DNA of 7,821 bases, from assembly GCA_964499865.1 (NCBI GenBank), contig CAZCPY010000139.1:1-7821 (forward strand), in the 5' to 3' direction. The notes beneath the pieces were generated by a model. That model was given only the letters and a program-made list of their open reading frames with translations. It was not told the DNA's origin and searched no databases. The position numbers and the translations under genes are program-made. Position 1 is the stretch's first letter; each line of letters begins with the position of its first letter. Of the stretch, positions 1-5,177 are shown piece by piece. The stretch is from JANOGU01 sp964499865. Lineage in GTDB: Bacteria > Pseudomonadota > Alphaproteobacteria > Rhodobacterales > Rhodobacteraceae.

Positions 1-54
1 CGCGAAGGCGGCCGCACCGTCGGCGCAGGCGTCGTCTCGAAGATCATCGCGTAA
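1..54 (+). CDS. tuf: Elongation factor Tu, C-terminal end (partial)
   Basis: Only the last 17 codons and the TAA stop are inside the window; the gene begins upstream. The translation REGGRTVGAGVVSKIIA is the hallmark C-terminus of bacterial EF-Tu, the GTPase that delivers aminoacyl-tRNA to the ribosomal A site in the cytoplasm. It belongs to the last beta-barrel domain (domain 3). A strong stem-loop terminator starts about 40 bases after the stop, so this copy probably ends its transcript here. No rpsJ follows, so this looks like the tuf copy outside the str/S10 ribosomal protein cluster. Many proteobacteria carry two copies. The identification is very secure despite the short length. Confidence 0.95.
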   Translation, partial: REGGRTVGAGVVSKIIA

Positions 55-96
55 CGAAGGCTTGGGGGAGTGGGGTTCCACCCCGCCGACCCCGAT

Positions 97-122
97 GGGC
101 CGCCCACCCGGGCGGCCCTTTG
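97..122 (+). terminator. Rho-independent terminator after tuf
   Basis: GGGCCGCCC (97-105) pairs perfectly with GGGCGGCCC (110-118) around a 4-base loop, giving a 9-bp all-GC stem followed by a short TTT run (119-121). It sits 43 bases after the tuf stop. A smaller stem, GGGGT/ACCCC (72-76 with 80-84), precedes it. The T run is short, but the stem is strong and the position is right for ending the tuf transcript. Confidence 0.8.
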
Positions 123-186
123 CCATTTGTCGCGTTGACGATTCGGCCCCGTGGCGCAACCTTGACGGCAGGGGGAGGACGTTGCC

Positions 187-486
187 ATGTGCCAGATCTT
201 CGCCGGGCAGGATCCGGCGCGCTATGAACAGGTCACCCGCCGTGTGCGGCTGAACGGGCAGTCTACCTCGATCCGTCTGGAACGCGCGTTCTGGGCGATC
301 CTCGACAGCATCGCCGCCAGGGAAGGCACCTCGACGCCCGCCTTCCTCTCCAAGCTGCATTCCGAGGTGCTGCTGCAGAACGGCGAGGCAGCGAATTTCG
401 CCTCGCTTCTGCGCTGCGCCTGCACGATCCACCTGGGCGAACTGGACCAGGTGCCGCAGGCCCCGGCCCGCTTTGCCGCCGAATAG
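187..486 (+). CDS. Ribbon-helix-helix domain protein (RHH_4-like)
   Basis: A 99-residue protein with a predicted ribbon-helix-helix fold. The strand is near residues 26-32 (STSIRLE), the first helix about 33-46 (RAFWAILDSIAARE) and the second about 49-63 (TSTPAFLSKLHSEVL). The pattern resembles the RHH_4 family of small alphaproteobacterial proteins, many of which begin MCQIFAGQDP as this one does. RHH dimers usually insert the strand pair into the DNA major groove, but few RHH_4 members have been tested and the target here is unknown. The start at 187 is supported by a GGGGGAGG ribosome site at 171-178, eight bases upstream. The C-terminal third (CACTIHLGELDQVP) has two cysteines and no domain I recognise. 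It is a single gene between the tuf terminator and the VOC gene; two palindromes lie just downstream. Confidence 0.85.
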   Translation: MCQIFAGQDPARYEQVTRRVRLNGQSTSIRLERAFWAILDSIAAREGTSTPAFLSKLHSEVLLQNGEAANFASLLRCACTIHLGELDQVPQAPARFAAE

Positions 487-502
487 GCGGGAAAATCGCG
501 CT

Positions 503-520
503 GTAGTAACCCGCTACTAC
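503..520. promoter_or_regulatory. Inverted repeat, candidate operator 1
   Basis: GTAGTA (503-508) and TACTAC (515-520) form a perfect 6-bp inverted repeat with a 6-base spacer. It lies in the 90-base gap between the RHH gene and the VOC gene. No T run follows, and the stem is AT-rich and weak as RNA, so a dimeric-regulator site is likelier than a terminator. The binding protein is unknown. Confidence 0.45.
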
Positions 521-533
521 CCCCGCGCCGAAC

Positions 534-552
534 TGGTCAGCCTAACTGACCA
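534..552. promoter_or_regulatory. Inverted repeat, candidate operator 2
   Basis: TGGTCAG (534-540) and CTGACCA (546-552) form a perfect 7-bp inverted repeat separated by CCTAA. It ends nine bases before the Shine-Dalgarno of the VOC gene, so a bound dimer could block transcription or early elongation. The outer TGGTC/GACCA halves loosely recall GntR/FadR-type sites, but the 5-base spacer does not match that consensus, so the family of the binding protein is not assigned. Confidence 0.5.
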
Positions 553-576
553 CATAGGGCAGGGAGGCGATGCGGG

Positions 577-972
577 ATGGCCAAGGCGATCCATTCGATG
601 ATCCGCGTTCTGGACGAGGCGCGGTCGGTCGCGTTCTACGACACGGCCTTCGGCCTGAAGGTCGCGGACCGGATCGACTTCGAGACCTTCGCGCTGATCT
701 ACCTGTCGAACCCTGAAGCCGGGTTCGAGCTGGAACTGACGGTCAACAAGGGCCGGACCGAGCCCTATGTCCTGGGTGACGGCTACGGCCATTTCGCGGT
801 GTCGGTCACCGACGCGGCGGCGGAACACGCGCGGCTGGAAGCGGCGGGGCTGGCCCCGCGCAAGCTGGTCGATTTCCGGAACAACGGGGTGCGGGTGGCG
901 AAGTTCTTCTTCGTCGCCGACCCGGACGGCTACCAGATCGAAGTGATCGAACGCGGCGGGCGCTTCCAGTAG
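577..972 (+). CDS. VOC-family protein, glyoxalase I-like
   Basis: A 131-residue single-module vicinal oxygen chelate protein with two beta-alpha-beta-beta-beta halves (about 5-57 and 69-125). It aligns by eye with E. coli GloA: IHSMIRV, FELELT, GYGHFAVSV and DPDGYQIEVIE match the GloA blocks. All four metal ligands are conserved as His6, Glu53, His72 and Glu122. Glyoxalase I isomerises the hemithioacetal of methylglyoxal and glutathione to S-lactoylglutathione in the cytosol. The protein lacks the insert before Glu53 seen in GloA, so another VOC activity is possible. The start at 577 has an AGGGAGG ribosome site at 561-567; an upstream ATG at 570 is out of frame. Two palindromes upstream suggest regulated expression. 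An 80-base gap separates it from the dehydrogenase genes. Confidence 0.85.
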   Translation: MAKAIHSMIRVLDEARSVAFYDTAFGLKVADRIDFETFALIYLSNPEAGFELELTVNKGRTEPYVLGDGYGHFAVSVTDAAAEHARLEAAGLAPRKLVDFRNNGVRVAKFFFVADPDGYQIEVIERGGRFQ

Positions 973-1018
973 CCCCGCCCTGCCGGCACGCCGCGGGGAG
1001 GCGGCGCGTCGGGATCCG

Positions 1019-1041
1019 ATGGCACCGAACAATGGCACCGA
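1019..1041 (+). repeat. Direct repeat ATGGCACCGA x2
   Basis: The 10-mer ATGGCACCGA occurs at 1019-1028 and 1032-1041, separated by three bases, just upstream of the Tat-signal subunit. The second copy abuts the Shine-Dalgarno of that gene and begins with an ATG in frame with it. It could be a small tandem duplication or a pair of protein sites; its function is unknown. Confidence 0.55.
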
Positions 1042-1052
1042 GGGAGGGGACC

Positions 1053-1574
1053 ATGACCAAGCATGAACTGAGGGGGCTGACCCGCCGCCAGCTTCTGTCG
1101 CGCACCGTTGCGACGGGGGCGCTGGCAGTGGTCGGCACCGGCTTTGTCGCCGCGAAGGATGCGGCCTGGGCGATGGAGGTCACCGCGATCCAGCCGGGGG
1201 AGATGGCGGCGCTGCTGCAGATGGCGCGCGACATCTACCCGCACGACCAGGTGCCGGACGCCTACTACGCGGTGGCCGTCAAGGGCTACGACAGCGCCGA
1301 GAATGCCGCGAAGGTCGCCGCCGGGGTGGCGGAACTGGACGCCGCGGCACGGGCCGCGGGGCATGCCGACTATGTCTCGATCGGCTGGGAAGAGGACCGG
1401 GTGAAGGTTCTTCAGGCGATCGAGGGCGGGGCCTTCTTCCAGACGGTGCGGGCCGGTCTGGTGACCGGCCTCTACAACCAGAAGGAGGTCTGGCCGATCT
1501 TCGGCTACCAGGGCGAAAGCTTCAGCCAGGGCGGCTACATCGAGCGCGGCTTCAACGACATCGACTGGCTGTGA
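1053..1574 (+). CDS. Gluconate 2-dehydrogenase subunit 3-like protein with Tat signal
   Basis: A 173-residue small subunit resembling the gluconate 2-dehydrogenase subunit 3 family, the gamma subunit of membrane-linked FAD dehydrogenases. Residues 1-40 are a twin-arginine signal: TRRQLL at 10-15, a hydrophobic stretch about 18-33, and a likely cleavage after AAWA near residue 40. The mature part contains MARDIYPHDQVPDAYYA and ends VWPIFGYQGESFSQGGYIERGFNDIDWL, a typical ending for the family. In characterised FAD-glucose and related dehydrogenases this subunit carries the Tat signal and escorts the signal-less catalytic subunit to the periplasm. The ATG at 1053 is chosen over the in-frame ATG at 1032 because AGGGAGGGGA (1041-1050) lies directly before it and because it gives a normal Tat N-region. 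It lies 15 bases before the GMC gene, so the two are surely one operon. Confidence 0.85.
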   Translation: MTKHELRGLTRRQLLSRTVATGALAVVGTGFVAAKDAAWAMEVTAIQPGEMAALLQMARDIYPHDQVPDAYYAVAVKGYDSAENAAKVAAGVAELDAAARAAGHADYVSIGWEEDRVKVLQAIEGGAFFQTVRAGLVTGLYNQKEVWPIFGYQGESFSQGGYIERGFNDIDWL

Positions 1575-1589
1575 CGGGGGGCTGGCACA

Positions 1590-3155
1590 ATGGCAACGTT
1601 TGATCTGAACGACGACAGCGTCGTGGTGGTGATCGGCTCGGGCGCCGGGGGTGGCGTGCTGTCCAACGAACTGGCGCAGAAGGGCGTCAAGGTGGTGACG
1701 CTGGAAGCCGGCGGGCGGTATCTGCCGGCCGACTACGTCAACGACGAATGGGAAAGCTTCACCCAGCTTGCCTGGCTGGATGCGCGCACGACCTCCGGAA
1801 GCTGGCGCGTGGCGAAAGACTTCGCGGGCCTGCCCGCCTGGATCGTCAAGGCGGTCGGCGGCACGACGACGCACTGGGCGGGCGCCTCGATCCGGTTTCA
1901 GGAACACGAGTGGAAGGCGCTGACCACCTACGGCGCGGTCGAGGGGGCGAGCCTTCTGGACTGGCCGATCGACGCCGCCGAGATGGCGCCCTGGTACGAC
2001 CTTGCCGAGACCAAGCTGGGCGTCACCCGCACCGGCGGCCGTCCGGGCCTGCCCGGCAACAACAACTACCTGGTCTTCGAGAAGGGTGCCAAGGCGCTGG
2101 GCTACAAGGAGGTCCACACCGGCAACATGGCGATCCAGTCGACGGATGCCGGGTCGCGGATGATGTGCCAGCAGACGGGCTTCTGCTTTCAGGGCTGCAA
2201 GTGGGGTGCCAAGTGGTCGGCCGCCTACACGGATATCGAGGAAGGCGAGGCCACCGGCAACATGGAGGTGCGCGAGCGGTCCCACGTCGCGCGCATCCTG
2301 CATGACGACACGGGCAAGGTCACGGGGGTCGAGTATTTCGACAAGGACGGCAACCTGCAGATGCAGAAGGCGCGCGTCGTCTGCGTGGCGGGCAATTCGT
2401 TCGAAAGCCCGCGGCTGCTGCTCAACTCGGCGTCCTCCATGTTCCCCGATGGCCTTGCCAATTCCTCGGGCCAGGTCGGGCGCAACTACATGCGCCACAC
2501 CACCGGGTCGGTCTATGCGATCTTCGATCGTCCGGTCCGCATGTGGCGCGGCACGACGATGGCGGGGATCGTGCAGGACGAGGCGCGGCATGACCCGTCG
2601 CGCGGGTTCGTCGGCGGGTATGAGCTCGAGACGCTGAGCCTGGGCCTGCCGTTCATGGCGGCCTTCCTCAATCCCGGCGGCTGGGGGCGGTCGTTCACCA
2701 CCGCGCTGGACCACTACGAGAACATGGCGGGCATGTGGATCGTGGGCGAGGACATGCCGCAGGCGGGCAACGGCGTCACGCTGTCGGAGACCAAGGACCA
2801 GTTCGGCCTGCCGGTCGCCAACGTCAACTTCGACGACCATCCGAACGACGTTGCCATGCGCAACCACGCCTACAGGCAGGGGATCGCGATCTACGAGGCG
2901 GTCGGCGCCACCCGCGCCTTCCCGACCCCGCCCTATCCCTCGACGCACAACCTGGGGACGAACCGGATGAGCGCCGAGGCCAGGGACGGCGTGGTCAACA
3001 GGTGGGGCCAGACGCATGACATCAGCAACCTGTTCGTGTCGGACGGCAGCCAGTTCACCACGGGGGCGGCGGAAAACCCGACGCTGACCATCGTGGCGCT
3101 GGCGATCCGCCAGGCCGACCACATCGCCCGCGAGATGAGCGCGCGGAACATCTGA
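1590..3155 (+). CDS. GMC-family FAD-dependent dehydrogenase, catalytic subunit with FeS-type Cys cluster
   Basis: A 521-residue glucose-methanol-choline family oxidoreductase. An N-terminal Rossmann motif GSGAGGG (16-22) with Glu39 binds the FAD ADP moiety. GGTTTHWAGASIRF (about 91-104) is the second flavin-contact region. The C-terminus has THNLGTNRM with His453 and AENPTLT with Asn496, the usual GMC active-site pair. Cys193, Cys199 and Cys203 form C-X5-C-X3-C, the spacing of the 3Fe-4S ligands in Burkholderia-type FAD-glucose dehydrogenase. It has no signal peptide of its own, which fits co-export with the Tat-signal subunit just upstream. The substrate is probably a sugar, polyol, aldonate or glucoside, but cannot be named from sequence. 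No cytochrome c subunit gene follows, although these complexes often have one. A GGGGGG run (1576-1581) serves as ribosome site. Confidence 0.9.
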   Translation: MATFDLNDDSVVVVIGSGAGGGVLSNELAQKGVKVVTLEAGGRYLPADYVNDEWESFTQLAWLDARTTSGSWRVAKDFAGLPAWIVKAVGGTTTHWAGASIRFQEHEWKALTTYGAVEGASLLDWPIDAAEMAPWYDLAETKLGVTRTGGRPGLPGNNNYLVFEKGAKALGYKEVHTGNMAIQSTDAGSRMMCQQTGFCFQGCKWGAKWSAAYTDIEEGEATGNMEVRERSHVARILHDDTGKVTGVEYFDKDGNLQMQKARVVCVAGNSFESPRLLLNSASSMFPDGLANSSGQVGRNYMRHTTGSVYAIFDRPVRMWRGTTMAGIVQDEARHDPSRGFVGGYELETLSLGLPFMAAFLNPGGWGRSFTTALDHYENMAGMWIVGEDMPQAGNGVTLSETKDQFGLPVANVNFDDHPNDVAMRNHAYRQGIAIYEAVGATRAFPTPPYPSTHNLGTNRMSAEARDGVVNRWGQTHDISNLFVSDGSQFTTGAAENPTLTIVALAIRQADHIAREMSARNI

Positions 3156-3167
3156 CGGCGCCTTGCA

Positions 3168-3198
3168 GGCCGCCGCGCAGCCCCGCTGCGCGGCGGCC
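3168..3198. terminator. Strong hairpin in the convergent spacer
   Basis: GGCCGCCGCGCAGC (3168-3181) pairs perfectly with GCTGCGCGGCGGCC (3185-3198), a 14-bp stem with a CCC loop, starting 12 bases after the GMC stop. Neither strand has a T run after it, so it may act as an mRNA 3'-end stabiliser or a Rho-assisted, two-way terminator between the convergent GMC and methyltransferase genes. Confidence 0.6.
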
Positions 3199-3221
3199 GT
3201 GCCCCGAGCCGCCGAAGCCCG

Positions 3222-3243
3222 CCCTGCGGGCCGCTTCGCAGGG
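3222..3243 (-). terminator. Hairpin directly after the methyltransferase stop
   Basis: CCCTGCG (3222-3228) and CGCAGGG (3237-3243) form a perfect 7-bp stem with an 8-base loop. It begins at the base next to the minus-strand TGA (3246-3244), so it would form the 3' end of the methyltransferase mRNA. There is no T run, so intrinsic termination is uncertain. Confidence 0.45.
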
Positions 3244-4104
3244 TCATGCCTTGCGGCCCTTGCCGTCCTTGCCGCGCCACATCTGCCAGGCCATGCGCAC
3301 GCCCGGATTGGCCTTCAGCCGCCGGATCATCGCGCGGAACCGGCGCCGCGGGATGGCCTCGGCCCAGGTCGCGGCCGCGTCGCGCAGGCCCGCGATCAGC
3401 TCGGCATCCGTCAGGCCTTCCGTGCGGGCGGCGGCCAGGTCCGCGGCGGTCACCGGGCGCAGCGGCTGGAAGACCACGGTGTCCTTCGCGACCTGCCCCA
3501 GCAGGCGGAAGGCGCCCTCCAGGCGCAGCATCTGCACCACGATCCAGGACTGCGAGGCATGCAGGAAATCCTGGTGGATCACCGCCGACACGCCGGGCAC
3601 CAGCGGAGGGAAGAACTGCGCCGCGATATGGTCGGCCAGCGCGGGCGACTTGGCCGCGTCGATGGCCAGGATCTCCACCGGCCCGCCGCCCCAGACCTGC
3701 GTGCCGATGTCGCCCGGGTGCAGGGTGACCTGCGCGTCCCAGGGGGCAAGGTGCGCGCGTACCAGGGGCAGGATGTCCCGGCTGCCGTCGCCGTCGCCGC
3801 TGCCCGGCAGAAAGCGGGCGCGGGTCGAGGCCTTGGCTTCGAACCGGTCGTAGGCATGCAGGCGATACGGCGCGCCCGACAGCGCCAGCCCCGACAGAAG
3901 CCGCGCCGCCGACCCCCCGGCAAAGGCGCCCAGGTCCACCGTCGCCCCGGCGCCCCGCGCCCGGGCGCCCAGCCAGTGGTAAAGCTGCGCCTCTTCCTGC
4001 GACAGCATCGAGGGCACCGCCAGCGCCGCCGCCAGCGCCGCCTCGGGCACCTGCGTCCAGGGCCGGTCGGGCCAGTCCTCGGCCAGGCTGCGCCGTTCGG
4101 TCAT
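3244..4104 (-). CDS. Class I SAM-dependent methyltransferase-like protein
   Basis: A 286-residue protein read leftward. Residues 56-69 (VDLGAFAGGSAARL) look like the glycine-rich SAM-binding motif I. An acidic residue ends the next strand (LHAYDRF, Asp86), and VEILAIDAAKSP (143-154) looks like motif IV. VIHQDFLHASQSWIVVQML follows and resembles TylF/CmcI-like (Methyltransf_24) proteins, where such an Asp may bind metal. The substrate cannot be predicted. The C-terminal ~60 residues are rich in Arg and Lys (RRRFRAMIRRLKANPG, GKDGKGRKA), suggesting contact with nucleic acid or acidic lipid. The start at 4104 is supported by AGGGGGAA (4118-4111) upstream; another ATG five bases earlier is out of frame. 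The open frame continues far upstream through the tRNA, but that extension is not credible. It is a lone gene, convergent with the dehydrogenase pair. Confidence 0.7.
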   Translation of the reverse strand: MTERRSLAEDWPDRPWTQVPEAALAAALAVPSMLSQEEAQLYHWLGARARGAGATVDLGAFAGGSAARLLSGLALSGAPYRLHAYDRFEAKASTRARFLPGSGDGDGSRDILPLVRAHLAPWDAQVTLHPGDIGTQVWGGGPVEILAIDAAKSPALADHIAAQFFPPLVPGVSAVIHQDFLHASQSWIVVQMLRLEGAFRLLGQVAKDTVVFQPLRPVTAADLAAARTEGLTDAELIAGLRDAAATWAEAIPRRRFRAMIRRLKANPGVRMAWQMWRGKDGKGRKA

Positions 4105-4150
4105 GCCATGTTCCCCCTGCCGCCGCTGCCGCGCCGGAGCGCCAAGCCTC

Positions 4151-4179
4151 TTGCCTTCGCGCCCCGCGTGCCGTAACCC
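4151..4179 (+). promoter_or_regulatory. Candidate tRNA-Trp promoter
   Basis: TTGCCT (4151-4156), a 17-base spacer and TAACCC (4174-4179) form a plausible sigma-70 promoter that would start about six bases before the mature tRNA 5' end. The -10 box is weak by the E. coli consensus, though GC-rich alphaproteobacteria often have such boxes. It also overlaps the leader of the leftward methyltransferase gene. Confidence 0.4.
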
Positions 4180-4191
4180 GCGAAGCCGGAT

Positions 4192-4267
4192 AGGGGTATA
4201 GCTCAGCTGGTAGAGCGACGGTCTCCAAAACCGTAGGTCGCGGGTTCGATCCCTGCTGCCCCTGCCA
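4192..4267 (+). tRNA. tRNA-Trp (anticodon CCA)
   Basis: A full 76-base cloverleaf. The acceptor AGGGGTA (4192-4198) pairs with TGCCCCT (4257-4263), including one T-G wobble. The D arm is GCTC/GAGC (4201-4204 with 4213-4216). The anticodon stem is ACGGT/ACCGT (4218-4222 with 4230-4234) around loop CTCCAAA, with anticodon CCA at 4225-4227. The T arm is GCGGG/CCTGC with one G-T wobble around TTCGATC. Discriminator G4264 and an encoded CCA (4265-4267) complete it. It decodes UGG tryptophan codons. In many proteobacteria this gene sits between tuf and secE; here about 4.1 kb separates it from the tuf end and no secE follows. Confidence 0.97.
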
Positions 4268-4447
4268 TCCCCGCCACACCTGCAACCCCCGCGAATCACG
4301 CCCGCGCGGCTCCTGCCAGAGGCTGCCGGCAGTGTCGCAACATGCTGATCTTGCGGGATTTCATCCTTAAGGAAGGGTAAAGCCGCGGGCCCGGTCGAAA
4401 CCCGGCGCGGGGCACGGGGCGAACTGTGCAGCGCCCGGCAACTCTGA

Positions 4448-4490
4448 CCGGATTTCGCCCGTTCCGTGACGAAAAAACGGCGGAATCCGG
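4448..4490 (+). promoter_or_regulatory. Stem-loop in the leader of the Hint-domain gene
   Basis: CCGGATT (4448-4454) pairs with AATCCGG (4484-4490). The stem continues inward through a T-G pair (4455/4483), CGCC/GGCG (4456-4459 with 4479-4482), a bulged C4460 and GTT/AAC (4461-4463 with 4476-4478). That gives about 15 pairs closing a 12-base A-rich loop (4464-4475). It ends about 47 bases before the Shine-Dalgarno of the Hint gene and no T run follows. A leader regulatory element, mRNA stabiliser or large operator are all possible. Nothing else clear is seen in 4268-4551 apart from short palindromes at 4323-4332 (CTGCCGGCAG) and 4364-4373 (TCCTTAAGGA). Confidence 0.5.
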
Positions 4491-4551
4491 GTGCCAATTG
4501 GGCGGCAAGGACGGCAGCACGCCGCCCGCCATCCCGAAGGAGGATACGCCC

Positions 4552-5121
4552 ATGTTCATGAAGGACTTCACCCGCCTCGCCCCTGTCGCAACCCCGGTCC
4601 TGCCGCAGGCGACCTCGGGCCTTGCCGCGGGCACCCTGGTCGAAACCGCCGACGGCTGGCGCCGCGTCGAGACGCTGCGCATGGGCGACAAGCTGCAGAC
4701 GCTGGACGGCGGGCTGGCGCGCGTCGTCGGCCTTGCGCGGCAGGTGGTGGCGGACGGGCGGCTGATGCATGTGCCCGGCGGGCACCTGGGCACCTGCGAG
4801 GATCTCTGGCTGGCCCCGTTCCAGCATGTCCTGATCGACACGCTGGGCGACGCGCGCCTCCCCGATGCGGCCGCCGTGCTGGTGCCCGCGACGGCCTTCG
4901 AAGGCACGCTCGGCCGCCTGCGCCCCCGCCCCGGCAAGGCCGAGGTCTTCACGCCGGTCTTCGCCGAGGAAGAGGTGGTCTGGGCGAACTCGGGTGCGCT
5001 GGTCTGGTGCCCCGGCATCGGCCAGGACCCCGGCGACCTGCCGCATTCGGGCTTCTACACCCGGCTGTCGACGGCCGAGGCCCGCGGCTGGCTGTCGGGG
5101 CGCGTCTGCTGCGCGGTCTGA
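4552..5121 (+). CDS. Hint-domain protein lacking the usual N-terminal cysteine
   Basis: A 189-residue protein with a Hint_2-like (Hedgehog/intein) fold. GLAAGTLVETADGWRRVETLRMGDKLQTLDGG (23-54) matches the family's opening block, normally written CFxxGTxIxTxxGxxxVExLxxGDxVxTxDGG. DLWLAPFQHVLID (84-96) matches the SPQHxVLI block and keeps His92. The catalytic Cys expected at the domain start is Gly23 here, so classical intein-like self-cleavage is unlikely. The C-terminus ends GRVCCAV with paired cysteines. There is no signal peptide or membrane segment. Hint_2 proteins are abundant in Rhodobacteraceae and mostly of unknown role. The start at 4552 follows a good AAGGAGG (4537-4543); the frame is open upstream to about 4426, but that stretch is leader sequence with the stem-loop. 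ATG 4558 is an alternative start. Confidence 0.8.
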   Translation: MFMKDFTRLAPVATPVLPQATSGLAAGTLVETADGWRRVETLRMGDKLQTLDGGLARVVGLARQVVADGRLMHVPGGHLGTCEDLWLAPFQHVLIDTLGDARLPDAAAVLVPATAFEGTLGRLRPRPGKAEVFTPVFAEEEVVWANSGALVWCPGIGQDPGDLPHSGFYTRLSTAEARGWLSGRVCCAV

Positions 5122-5142
5122 GGCGCGGGTCCGAGGCGCGCC

Positions 5143-5171
5143 TTTACACCCCGGCCCCGACCCCCTATCTC
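5143..5171 (+). promoter_or_regulatory. smpB promoter, likely giving a leaderless mRNA
   Basis: TTTACA (5143-5148), a 17-base spacer and TATCTC (5166-5171) make a good housekeeping sigma promoter. Six bases (GCCGCG) then lead directly to the smpB ATG at 5178, so transcription should start at or within a base or two of the start codon. No Shine-Dalgarno is present before that ATG, which supports leaderless translation. Confidence 0.6.
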
Positions 5172-5177
5172 GCCGCG

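Noticed and set aside
135..167. Two TTGACG motifs (135-140 and 162-167) as a promoter for the RHH gene
   Set aside because: No credible -10 box at 16-18 bases from the first, and the second is too close to the start codon.
973..998. CCCCGC/GCGGGG hairpin after the VOC gene
   Set aside because: A 6-bp stem with a long 14-base loop and no T run; too weak to call a terminator.
930..3122. Very long minus-strand open frame (730 codons) opposite the dehydrogenase genes
   Set aside because: It lies antisense to two well-recognised genes. Its translation is Arg/His/Pro-rich with no family resemblance, as expected of a GC-rich shadow frame.
4426..4551. In-frame N-terminal extension of the Hint protein from a GTG codon
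   Set aside because: No ribosome site, the residues do not match the family, and the stretch contains the stem-loop; the AAGGAGG before 4552 decides the start.
4105..5046. Upstream extension of the methyltransferase frame through the tRNA and Hint gene
   Set aside because: It would translate across tRNA-Trp and antisense to the Hint gene; the start at 4104 with its own ribosome site is far better.
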